Source of the DNA: Sedimenticola sp. | GTDB lineage: Bacteria > Pseudomonadota > Gammaproteobacteria > Chromatiales > Chromatiaceae | Reading direction: 5' to 3' | Assembly: GCA_027041035.1 (NCBI GenBank) | Contig: JALULB010000048.1 | Coordinates: forward strand, 1-15,194 | DNA: 15,194 nucleotides | Shown: piece by piece, positions 1 to 6,416 of the stretch | Layout: each line of letters begins with the position of its first letter | Numbering within the stretch: the first letter of the stretch is position 1 | The notes under the pieces: model-generated | The model's input: only the letters and a program-made list of their open reading frames with translations | What the model was told of the DNA's origin: nothing | The model's database searches: none | Translations under genes and position numbers: made by a program

Positions 1-87
1 CGATCATCCAAGGTGGGCGTTAAAACCAAGCGAGCCAAGGCCGGTTGGGATCAGCGCTACTTGCTCAAGGTGCTTGCGATGAATTAA
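1..87 (+). CDS. C-terminal end of an unidentified protein (partial)
   Basis: Frame 1 is open from the window edge to a TAA at 85-87 and gives 28 residues ending in KVLAMN. The tail is strongly basic (several Lys and Arg) with one aromatic patch (GWDQRY). Too little is present to assign a family; a small DNA-binding or antitoxin-like protein would fit the basic character, but that is only a guess. It lies on the same strand as the following oxidoreductase, 122 bp upstream of its likely start. It could also be a chance open frame, since only 87 bases are visible. Confidence 0.4.
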   Translation, partial: RSSKVGVKTKRAKAGWDQRYLLKVLAMN

Positions 88-198
88 GCGCGATTGCCCT
101 GCGGACGCGATGACAGGCCCGGCAAATCCAGCAGTTGGCGCGCGGCGACTCCGCTTCGGTGTGCTGGTACACTGCGCGCCATTCCTATCCTCAATATC

Positions 199-203
199 AG
201 GAG
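199..203 (+). promoter_or_regulatory. Shine-Dalgarno AGGAG that fixes the GTG start of the Lpd-like gene
   Basis: AGGAG stands 6 bases before GTG at 210. The longer reading from 135 would add 25 residues (Ser/Tyr/Arg-rich) in front of the typical beta-strand that precedes the FAD-binding glycine motif, and it has no comparable ribosome site. The GTG start is therefore preferred. Confidence 0.75.
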
Positions 204-209
204 CAAATC

Positions 210-1619
210 GTGGAAGAAATCACTGTCGATGTCGCCATCATCGGTTCCGGCACGGCCGGCTTGAACGCCATGGGCCAGGTGCGCCGCGCCCGCAAGAGCT
301 TTGTATTGATCAACGGCGGGGAAGCCGGCACGACCTGCGCGCGGGTTGGCTGCATGCCGTCCAAGGTACTCATCCAGGTAGCCGAGGACTTTCATCGCAA
401 AAGCCTTTTCAGCCGTTGTGGCATTGAGGGCGGCGACGGCCTGAGCGTGGACAGGCCGGAGGTCATGGAGTATGTGCAGCATATCCGCGACAACTTCGTC
501 GACCGGGTATTATCGAACAGCACCGATCATCTCGGTGACGAATTCATCGAAGATTATGCCCGTTTTGTCGAACCGACCCTGCTGGCGGTCGGCGACAAGC
601 GCATCCGCGCCACCGGTGTCGTCATCGCCACCGGCTCGACGCCGATCGTCCCCGATGCATGGCGCGTGTTCGGCGACCGGGTGATCACCACCGATGAATT
701 CTTCGAGCTCGAAGACCTACCGGACAGCATGGCGGTTATCGGCCTCGGTGTGATCGGCCTGGAACTCGGCCAGTCGCTGAACCGCCTCGGCGTGAAGGTG
801 ACCGGTATCGATCTGGCGGCGAATATCGGTGGACTCAGCGACCCGGTGGTCGCCCGGCATGCTCTGGACATCATGTCGAACGAGTTTCCGATCTGGCTGG
901 GCGAGGCGGCCGAACTGTCGGAAACCGACGATGGCAGAATCCGCGTCCGCGCGGGCGACAACGAGGTCGTCGTCGACAAGGTGCTTGCCGCGATGGGCCG
1001 GCGGCCGAACGTCGACCACCTGAACCTGGAGGCGCTGGGCGTCGAGGTCGATGCCAAGGGCGTGCCGCTGCATAGCCAGGCCACCTGCCAAGTGGGCGAC
1101 CTGCCGGTGTTTCTCGCCGGCGATGTGAACGGCCATCGGCCGATCCTGCACGAAGCCGGCGACGACGGCAAGATCGCCGGTTACAACGCCGCGCATCCGG
1201 AGGCGGTCACCGCCTTCCGGCGCAAGCCGTGGATCGGCATCACCTTCTGCGATCCGAATATCATCACCGTCGGCCAAACCCACGGGCATATCGACCTGGA
1301 AAGCGCCGTGATCGGCGAGATGCCGGTCGCGCCGGTCGGTCGCGCGCTGATCATGGGCAAGAACAAGGGCATGATCCGCCTGTATGCCGACAAGGCCAGC
1401 GGACGTTTTCTCGGTGCCGAGATGATTGCCCCGGCCGGCGAGCACCTGGCGCATCTGCTGGTATGGGCAATCCAGAACGAGATGACGGTCGGCGAGATGC
1501 TGCGCATGCCGTTCTACCACCCGGTGATGGAAGAGGCCGTGCAGGCCGCGCTGAACAACCTGTACGCCGAGGTCGACACCAAGAACCCCGGCCCGATCAC
1601 CGAGTTGGCTACAGTCTAG
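210..1619 (+). CDS. Dihydrolipoamide dehydrogenase-family FAD/NAD(P) disulfide oxidoreductase
   Basis: 469 residues from the GTG at 210. This is a class I pyridine nucleotide-disulfide oxidoreductase: FAD-binding GSGTAG (12-17), redox-active cysteine pair C43-x4-C48 in TTCARVGCMPSK, NAD-binding GLGVIG (178-183), second FAD motif FLAGD (301-305), and C-terminal dimerisation domain with the catalytic His-Glu pair H437/E442 in FYHPVMEE. The family transfers electrons between dihydrolipoyl groups and NAD+ in the cytoplasm. There is no N-terminal lipoyl domain, and no pyruvate, oxoglutarate or glycine-cleavage subunits lie beside it, so its partner is unknown. It may be a second, stand-alone Lpd paralogue rather than the one serving the main 2-oxoacid complexes. 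All catalytic residues look intact. Its TAG stop lies inside a CTAG that borders a palindromic repeat element. Glutathione or mercuric reductase is less likely given the motif context. The exact substrate is not decided by sequence. Confidence 0.85.
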   Translation: MEEITVDVAIIGSGTAGLNAMGQVRRARKSFVLINGGEAGTTCARVGCMPSKVLIQVAEDFHRKSLFSRCGIEGGDGLSVDRPEVMEYVQHIRDNFVDRVLSNSTDHLGDEFIEDYARFVEPTLLAVGDKRIRATGVVIATGSTPIVPDAWRVFGDRVITTDEFFELEDLPDSMAVIGLGVIGLELGQSLNRLGVKVTGIDLAANIGGLSDPVVARHALDIMSNEFPIWLGEAAELSETDDGRIRVRAGDNEVVVDKVLAAMGRRPNVDHLNLEALGVEVDAKGVPLHSQATCQVGDLPVFLAGDVNGHRPILHEAGDDGKIAGYNAAHPEAVTAFRRKPWIGITFCDPNIITVGQTHGHIDLESAVIGEMPVAPVGRALIMGKNKGMIRLYADKASGRFLGAEMIAPAGEHLAHLLVWAIQNEMTVGEMLRMPFYHPVMEEAVQAALNNLYAEVDTKNPGPITELATV

Positions 1620-1779
1620 GAGCCTGTCGGATTATGGGGGATCGTTGCGAGAAGGTGGGAGAGCGAGGCCAAATGTTTCCGGTTTTGAGGCGCATAGTGG
1701 GCCTATGTAACGAAAAAACGGGGATATTTGGACCGCTCTCCCATCTTCGCAGTAGATTCATCCATAATCCGACAGCCTC
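1620..1779. mobile_element. 160-bp palindromic MITE-like element with CTAG flanks
   Basis: The terminal inverted repeats at 1620-1637 and 1762-1779 match at 17 of 18 positions. The arms continue inward (the stretch around GGGAGAGCG at 1657-1665 pairs with CGCTCTCCC near 1734-1742) up to a central CATAG...CTATG at 1693-1707. The centre of symmetry coincides with the middle of the element, so nearly the whole unit can fold into one long hairpin. CTAG occurs immediately outside each end (1616-1619 and 1780-1783), as expected for a 4-bp target duplication. It has no coding capacity, so it would need a transposase in trans. The family is not assigned; IS5-group elements are known to use YTAR targets, but that link is inference. 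It sits between convergent genes and may act as a bidirectional terminator. Confidence 0.8.
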
Positions 1780-1801
1780 CTAGGAGGCCGTTGGCGGCGG
1801 A

Positions 1802-2500
1802 CTACCCGCCGCTGGCCAGATAGTCCCGCAAAACCTCGATCGCCTCGCTGGCGCCGATCACCACAAGCACGTCATTCTGATCGATCTGGTGATCGACGCC
1901 ACGCGTGGCGAAGAAGAACTCCCCACCCCGGCCGCGATCGACGATGCCCAACAGCATCACGTTGAATCGCTCCTCGATATCCAGTTCCGACAGCTTGCGG
2001 CCTTCCAGCGGCGTATCCGGTGGCACATGCAACTCGGCCAGGTTCAGATTGGCATCGCCGAAGATCACGTGGTCCAGCAGTTGCGAGGCATCCGGACGCC
2101 GGATGACGCGGAATATCTTGCGCCCGCTTATCGCATAGGGATCGATCACGCTGTTCGCGCCGGCGGTCAGCAGCTTGTTCTCCGAATCGGCCGACAGCGA
2201 CAGCCCGATGATCTGCAGATCCGGCGCCATCGCGCGTGCCGACAACACCAGAAAGACGTTGTGCGCCTCGTTGTCGAACAACGCGAACAGGTGAGTCACG
2301 TCCTTGCCGATGCCGGCATCATGCAATTCCTCGTCCGAGGTGATGTCGACCCGCTGGTAGCGCCAGTGCCGGCTGTCGCGATCGGTCGCGCCCTCGATGT
2401 CGTCGCACAGCGTGATCTGGACACCGCGCGTCGCGAGCTGAGTGGCGACCTCCCGGCCCATGCGATTGCAGCCGAATACCAGCGCGCGATCGTGTTTCAT
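1802..2500 (-). CDS. Stand-alone RCK (TrkA-N/TrkA-C) potassium-channel regulatory protein
   Basis: 232 residues: an N-terminal Rossmann-type TrkA-N domain (about 5-120) followed by a TrkA-C domain (about 150-229, beginning near LNLAELHVPPDTPLEGRKL). It has no membrane segment, so it should be cytoplasmic or channel-associated. RCK domains assemble into gating rings or regulatory octamers that open K+ channels or transporters in response to nucleotides or ions. The glycine motif is G10-C-N-R-M-G15, i.e. Asn at the second glycine of the usual GxGxxG, so canonical NAD binding may be weakened. It overlaps the upstream channel gene by 4 bp (ATGA) and is therefore translationally coupled to it. The likely role is the second RCK of that channel's gating ring, supplied in trans. 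A TrkA subunit of a Trk transporter is less likely, because no trkH or trkG is visible and TrkA proteins normally carry two such units. Confidence 0.85.
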   Translation of the reverse strand: MKHDRALVFGCNRMGREVATQLATRGVQITLCDDIEGATDRDSRHWRYQRVDITSDEELHDAGIGKDVTHLFALFDNEAHNVFLVLSARAMAPDLQIIGLSLSADSENKLLTAGANSVIDPYAISGRKIFRVIRRPDASQLLDHVIFGDANLNLAELHVPPDTPLEGRKLSELDIEERFNVMLLGIVDRGRGGEFFFATRGVDHQIDQNDVLVVIGASEAIEVLRDYLASGG

Positions 2501-4092
2501 GTTTTGCCTCTCAACAGCACGGTTTCGCGGAAATGCGCCAGGCTCAACTGGTGGCCGATCAGCACCAGCATATCGCCGACATGCAGATGGAAGGACTTGC
2601 GCGGGCGAAAATGAAAACGCCTCTCGCAGTAGTTGTAGCTACTGCCTTCGTGTTCGCGCAGCTCCTGGCTGGCGGAGATCACGCCGAGCACGCGCAACTG
2701 CTGCCGGGAGACACTGATCTCGCCGATGCTGCGGCCTTCCAGCCAGGAATCCGCCTGCACCGGCACGGTATCCACCATCACGCTGGAATGCCCGGTCATG
2801 ACGCCATAGATGGCCTCGAAAGCCACCGGCTGCTCCAGGTATTCGGCGGCGATCAGGCCGGCGATGCGGAATGGCAACACGGTATGCGTCGCCCCGGCAT
2901 AGCGCAATTTTGGCTCGGTCGCCGCCTTGTCGCAACGCGCGATGATCTCGATATCCTTGTTGATATAACGCACCGACAGCGTCGTGTAGAGATTGGTGAT
3001 GTCGCTGCCGGTCAGGCACAGCACCCGCGACGCACGGGTCGCGACGCCGATATCGGACAACAACTGTTGATCCGAGGCGTCACCGATCAGTGCCATGTAG
3101 CCCAGACGCTGGGCGCGATCGATCATCTCCGGGTCCGGATCGACGATGACGAAAGGCTCGCCGTCCGCCGCCAGCAAGCGGGCCACGGTTTCGCCGACAC
3201 GGCCGAAGCCGCACAGTACGGTGTAATTCCGCCGCCGCTCCAGCGTGGCGTGCAGGCGTTTCGCTTTCACATAGGGCATGCGCTCGGTGAACGCCGAGAC
3301 GATGATCGACGTGAAGAAGGACAACACGCCGAGCCCGGTGATGATCAGCACCAGCGTGATCACGCGGCCCTCGGGCGTATGCGGCGTAATGTCGCCGTAG
3401 CCGACCGTAGACAGCGTCACCACCGCCCAGTACAACGCATCCAGCGGGGTCTCGATCTGCCCGCCCTCGATATGCGATTCGAACAGATAGATCGCCGTCG
3501 AGGCCGAGAACAGCACGAAACCGAGAAAACCCAACAGCGTGGTCAGCTCGAAGCGCTTCTCGGCAAGCACGGTGACGAATTCGCTGATACTGCGCGAATA
3601 ACGAAACAGCTTCAGCAGGCGGAACAGCAGAAAGATGCGCAACAGACGCAACGGCCGGTAGGTCGGCACGATGGCAAGCAGATCGACGACCGCCATGAAG
3701 GTCGTCATGTACGCCCATTTACTGCTCAGAACCGCGCGCACCGCCCGCCAGGTATCGAAGGGCTTTCCGACGAAATCGGCCTGCTCGAATTGGTCGATGA
3801 TGATGCGGTGCGCGTCATCGTGGACCCACAGGCGCAGCAGATAGTCGATGGCGAACACGCTGACCGCGAAGGTCTCCAGATAATCGTCGAACTGCATCTC
3901 CGGGTGCCGCACCTCGTAGATCAGACCGAAGATGCTCGCCAGCACCAGTACGACCATGAAGCCATCGACATACAGCCGCCACGGATTGTTCTGTCCGGTG
4001 AGTATCGCGCGCACGCCGGACTTGACCCGCTGGTAGCGATCGGAACCCTGTATTCGATAAGCCAGCCGAACCAGCGCGTTGGCTTCGGCCAT
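2497..4092 (-). CDS. Six-transmembrane voltage-sensor-type K+ channel with C-terminal RCK domain
   Basis: 531 residues. S1 is at about 41-60, S2 73-90, S3 129-143, S4 145-165, S5 183-205, pore helix 217-228, and S6 244-268. S4 carries basic residues at 146, 149, 152, 158, 161 and 164, largely in the every-third-residue spacing of voltage sensors. The selectivity filter TVGYGD is at 229-234. A Rossmann RCK domain follows, with intact GFGRVG (295-300) and an acidic strand end (VIVDPDPE), then a TrkA-C-like region (about 445-525). The product should be an inner-membrane tetrameric K+ channel gated by voltage and/or ligand through its RCK ring. The start codon overlaps the stop of the SIMPL gene (ATGA), and the stop overlaps the start of a separate RCK protein, so the three are translationally coupled. 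Kch and MthK are the nearest well-known architectures. The sequence does not show whether voltage truly gates it. Confidence 0.9.
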   Translation of the reverse strand: MAEANALVRLAYRIQGSDRYQRVKSGVRAILTGQNNPWRLYVDGFMVVLVLASIFGLIYEVRHPEMQFDDYLETFAVSVFAIDYLLRLWVHDDAHRIIIDQFEQADFVGKPFDTWRAVRAVLSSKWAYMTTFMAVVDLLAIVPTYRPLRLLRIFLLFRLLKLFRYSRSISEFVTVLAEKRFELTTLLGFLGFVLFSASTAIYLFESHIEGGQIETPLDALYWAVVTLSTVGYGDITPHTPEGRVITLVLIITGLGVLSFFTSIIVSAFTERMPYVKAKRLHATLERRRNYTVLCGFGRVGETVARLLAADGEPFVIVDPDPEMIDRAQRLGYMALIGDASDQQLLSDIGVATRASRVLCLTGSDITNLYTTLSVRYINKDIEIIARCDKAATEPKLRYAGATHTVLPFRIAGLIAAEYLEQPVAFEAIYGVMTGHSSVMVDTVPVQADSWLEGRSIGEISVSRQQLRVLGVISASQELREHEGSSYNYCERRFHFRPRKSFHLHVGDMLVLIGHQLSLAHFRETVLLRGKT

Positions 4093-4826
4093 CAGTCGGA
4101 CAGATAGTATTCGACGGTCGACACCACGCGAACCTTCTTGATGTGTGGATTGTTGCGATCCCGCGCGCTGATCGAGAACTGCCCCTGACTGGCGCGCCGG
4201 ATCTTGCCCAGCGTGCTGTTCGAATCGTGGGCGAACTTCTCGGCGACCTCGCGCGCCTTGGTCGTCGCCTCCTCGACCATGCCAGGCTTGACCTCGTTCA
4301 ACCGGGTAAACAGGTATTCGGTGGCGTTCTGGTAGTCGTTACCGCTGAACACGATGCCCTCCTTGCCCAGTTCGGAGAGCTGATTCTGCGTCTTGCGCAC
4401 CGCGTCGATATTGCGCGAATAGACCGTCAGCGTCTGCATCCCGCTGTAGCGGAACTCGGCGCGCTGCCCACCGCCGTACTGCTGCGCCAGCTTGTCGATG
4501 ATCTGCGGTGGCGACAGACTGATCTCGGCGTTTTCGACGCCCTTGCCACGCAGGAACCGGCGGATCTTGCCGGCATCGCTCTCCAGTCCGGCATACAGCT
4601 TGCCCAGATCGTTGTCCGCGCGACTGAACTGGATCGGCCACAGCACGATATCGGCCGGGAACTCCTTCTCGGCCAGACCCTTCACGGTGACGCTGCGCTC
4701 GAATTCCTTCACCCGGATGGCGCTCTGACCAAGCAGCCAGCCCAACGCGGCGAGGCCCAGAAGCATCCCCAGGGCGAGGATCGAGGCGGCGAGGACGGCA
4801 TGCCGTCGGCCAGTATCTGCTTGCAT
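4092..4826 (-). CDS. SIMPL-domain (DUF541) membrane-anchored periplasmic protein
   Basis: 244 residues: a short cytoplasmic start, one hydrophobic helix (about 10-33), then a SIMPL domain (about 42-242) beginning with SVTVKGLAEKEFPAD and ending in VRVVSTVEYYLSD. It is probably anchored in the inner membrane with the domain in the periplasm. The biochemical role of this family is poorly known; members have been linked to signalling-partner interactions and oxidative stress. AAGGAG lies 7 bases before the ATG, and the gene starts 12 bp after the mtnA stop. Its stop overlaps the channel start by 4 bp, which suggests co-production with the K+ channel. A functional link to the channel is inference. 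Confidence 0.85.
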   Translation of the reverse strand: MQADTGRRHAVLAASILALGMLLGLAALGWLLGQSAIRVKEFERSVTVKGLAEKEFPADIVLWPIQFSRADNDLGKLYAGLESDAGKIRRFLRGKGVENAEISLSPPQIIDKLAQQYGGGQRAEFRYSGMQTLTVYSRNIDAVRKTQNQLSELGKEGIVFSGNDYQNATEYLFTRLNEVKPGMVEEATTKAREVAEKFAHDSNSTLGKIRRASQGQFSISARDRNNPHIKKVRVVSTVEYYLSD

Positions 4827-4838
4827 ATGCTTACTCCT

Positions 4839-5900
4839 TCAACTCGCCAGCAGCGTGGCGATCTTCTCTCGATTCGGTTGCTCGATGACACCCTTCTCGG
4901 TCACCAGCGCATCCACCAGCTCCGCCGGGGTCACGTCGAACACCGGGTTCCATGCCTCGACACCCCGCGTGCCGACACGCTGGCCGGCGCAGCTCAGGAT
5001 CTCGTCGCCGGCACGTTGTTCGATCGGGATATCCGCGCCGCTGGCGGTGTCGGGATCTATCGTCGAGGTCGGCGCGGCGACCATGAAGCGCACCCCATGA
5101 TAGCGGGCCAGCACGGCCAGTGCATAGGTGCCGATCTTGTTCGCCACGTCGCCGTTCGCGGCAATCCGGTCGGAACCGACGATCACCCAGCCGATGCCGC
5201 CACGCGCCATGCGCGCGGCGGCGGCGGCATCGGTCTGCAACGACACCGGGATGCCATCGCGATGCAGCTCCCAACTGGTCAGGCGCGCGCCCTGCAACCA
5301 GGGGCGGGTTTCATCGGCGTAGACGCGGCTGATCCGCCCCTGCTTCCAGGCGCTGCGAATCACCCCCAACGCCGTGCCGTAGCCGCCCGTGGCCAGCGCG
5401 CCGGCGTTGCAATGCGTAATCACCTCGGTCGGGCCGCTGATCAGGGCGGCGCCGAACTCGCCCATGCGCCGGTTGTCGGCGGCATCCCGCTGGTGGATGC
5501 GGCGCGCCTCGGCAAGCAGGGCCGGCTTCGGATCGGCGGCGCCAAGGCCAGCGATCACCGCGCGCATGCGGTCCAGCGCCCAGAACAGATTGACCGCCGT
5601 CGGTCGCGACTCGGCCAGCCGGCGCAGCGCCGCGTCCATGCCCGTTCGCCACTCCGCGCCCTTCTCCGCCCAGGCATGCCGCGCCGCCAGCACCACGCCA
5701 TAGGCGGCGGTCACACCGATCGCCGGCGCGCCACGCACCACCATGTCGCGGATCGCGTCGGCGGTCTCCTGCGCGGTATGCAGTTGCACATAACGCTCCT
5801 CGGCCGGCAGCACGCGCTGATCCAGCAGGAACAGGGTATCCTCATACCAGACGATGGCATTGTCGGGGCTGACGATCAGCCCGGCAGGCGTCTCGGACAT
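4839..5900 (-). CDS. mtnA: S-methyl-5-thioribose-1-phosphate isomerase (MtnA)
   Basis: 353 residues, the usual length. The enzyme converts methylthioribose-1-phosphate to methylthioribulose-1-phosphate in the cytoplasmic methionine salvage pathway. Family signatures are RGAPAIG (56-62), the catalytic cysteine C164 in [18 protein letters not shown], and the catalytic aspartate D244 in [18 protein letters not shown]. The C-terminal FDVTPAELV motif is also present. It belongs to the eIF-2B alpha/beta/delta superfamily, but the Cys/Asp pair and these motifs favour MtnA over translation-factor or ribose-1,5-bisphosphate isomerase relatives. No other mtn gene is in the window. It is the first gene of a co-directional run with a SIMPL protein and K+ channel genes, an unusual partnership. 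The ribosome site before the ATG is weak. A perfect TATAAT lies 32 bp upstream at the edge of a repeat element. Confidence 0.95.
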   Translation of the reverse strand: MSETPAGLIVSPDNAIVWYEDTLFLLDQRVLPAEERYVQLHTAQETADAIRDMVVRGAPAIGVTAAYGVVLAARHAWAEKGAEWRTGMDAALRRLAESRPTAVNLFWALDRMRAVIAGLGAADPKPALLAEARRIHQRDAADNRRMGEFGAALISGPTEVITHCNAGALATGGYGTALGVIRSAWKQGRISRVYADETRPWLQGARLTSWELHRDGIPVSLQTDAAAAARMARGGIGWVIVGSDRIAANGDVANKIGTYALAVLARYHGVRFMVAAPTSTIDPDTASGADIPIEQRAGDEILSCAGQRVGTRGVEAWNPVFDVTPAELVDALVTEKGVIEQPNREKIATLLAS

Positions 5901-5932
5901 CGGGTAATACCACGCTTTTGGAAAATTGAAAC

Positions 5933-5938
5933 ATTATA
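5933..5938 (-). promoter_or_regulatory. Candidate -10 box (TATAAT) for the mtnA operon
   Basis: Read on the minus strand this is a perfect TATAAT, 32 bp upstream of the mtnA ATG, a sensible spacing for a short leader. No good -35 hexamer stands 16-18 bp upstream; that position lies inside the adjoining inverted-repeat element. The hexamer straddles the outer end of that repeat, so the promoter may be a repeat-host hybrid. Confidence 0.4.
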
Positions 5939-6082
5939 GCCCCCGCCAGCCAAACGTCGGATTCTCGCGTGCGCGCCATTGCGTTCCTGGCAAGGCGCGA
6001 GGAGGCCGTGGGGCACTCCCCCACAACGACGAGCAACGCCGCCAGGGGCGGAAGTCCGAGGTTTGACTGGTGGAGGCTATAG
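5934..6082. repeat. 149-bp palindromic repeat element upstream of mtnA
   Basis: The outer arms 5934-5961 and 6055-6082 (28 nt each) pair at 23 of 28 positions, including CAAAC/GTTTG and TATAGCC/GGCTATA. Inside, a second stem is formed by GTGGGG...CCCCAC around 6007-6023, and the flanking stretches pair partially (CCTGGC near 5996 with GCCAGG near 6041). It has no coding capacity. It is MITE- or REP-like and probably present elsewhere in the genome. The end nearest mtnA contributes the TATAAT at 5933-5938. Confidence 0.7.
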
Positions 6083-6122
6083 CCCCCCCGAACGTAACCA
6101 CTCAGCGAGTAGATCAAATAAA

Positions 6123-6246
6123 GGGTAACTACTCAGATCACCGCTGAAATGCGTCAGATCAGGCAAAAAATGTGATTTTACAAGCGTAAATGACCATTTT
6201 TGAACGCAGAGCTGGCGCATTTCAGCGGTTAGCTGAGTAGTTACCC
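6123..6246. mobile_element. 124-bp element with 38-bp terminal inverted repeats
   Basis: Arms 6123-6160 and 6209-6246 match at 34 of 38 positions; both outer ends are GGGTAACTACTCAG. The 48-bp interior is AT-rich and non-coding. No target duplication is evident outside the ends. A related short copy, GTAACCACTCAG, lies in direct orientation at 6094-6105 (11 of 12 identical to 6125-6136), perhaps the remnant of another copy. The size and sharp ends fit a MITE; the parent transposase is not recognised. Confidence 0.75.
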
Positions 6247-6256
6247 CCGAGCACAC

Positions 6257-6288
6257 AAAAAACCCGACGGACGCCATGTCGGTCGGGC
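6257..6288 (-). terminator. Rho-independent terminator of the sec operon
   Basis: On the minus strand, a CCCGAC...GTCGGG stem (6282-6287 with 6263-6268) with an internal GAC/GTC extension is followed by six T. It lies about 130 bp beyond the secF stop and is oriented to end transcription from queA/tgt/yajC/secDF. Confidence 0.75.
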
Positions 6289-6306
6289 TGTCACGATCAG
6301 CGGCAT

Positions 6307-6385
6307 GTGGGTTGGACTTCAGTCCAACAACAGCGATGCTCGGTGCATCGCGGCGCCGTCGTTGTCGGACTGAAGTCCGACCCAC
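6307..6385. repeat. 79-bp nested inverted repeat with GGACTTCAGTCC arms
   Basis: Arms 6307-6331 and 6361-6385 match at 23 of 25. Each arm is itself a palindrome (TTGGACTTCAGTCCAA; TCGGACTGAAGTCCGA). A perfect inner stem GCGATGC/GCATCGC is at 6333-6351. The two arm differences are compensatory within each arm's own palindrome, a sign that the folded form is maintained. It lies between the secF stop and the terminator. It is an intergenic repeat family member rather than a regulatory site of one gene. Confidence 0.7.
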
Positions 6386-6416
6386 GATCGGAAATCACTG
6401 TCGCAAGGAGAAACGC

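Noticed and set aside
168..173. TACACT as the -10 of the Lpd-like gene
   Set aside because: No acceptable -35 at 16-18 bp; the nearest TTGGCG (135-140) is 27 bp away.
135..209. Upstream extension of the Lpd-like protein to a start at 135
   Set aside because: The extension is not like the family N-terminus and lacks a ribosome site, whereas AGGAG precedes GTG 210.
1790..1815. Hairpin GCGGCGG/CCGCCGC next to the end of the stand-alone RCK gene as a terminator
   Set aside because: The stem overlaps the last codons, there is no T-tract on either strand, and the neighbouring 160-bp element is a better candidate.
2533..4107. 524-residue plus-strand open frame opposite the K+ channel
   Set aside because: Gln/Arg/His-rich shadow of the channel gene without any family signal.
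4143..5939. 598-residue open frame on the plus strand opposite the SIMPL and mtnA genes
   Set aside because: It is rich in Arg, His, Gln and Ala, lacks recognisable domains and lies fully opposite two well-supported genes; high-GC shadow frame.
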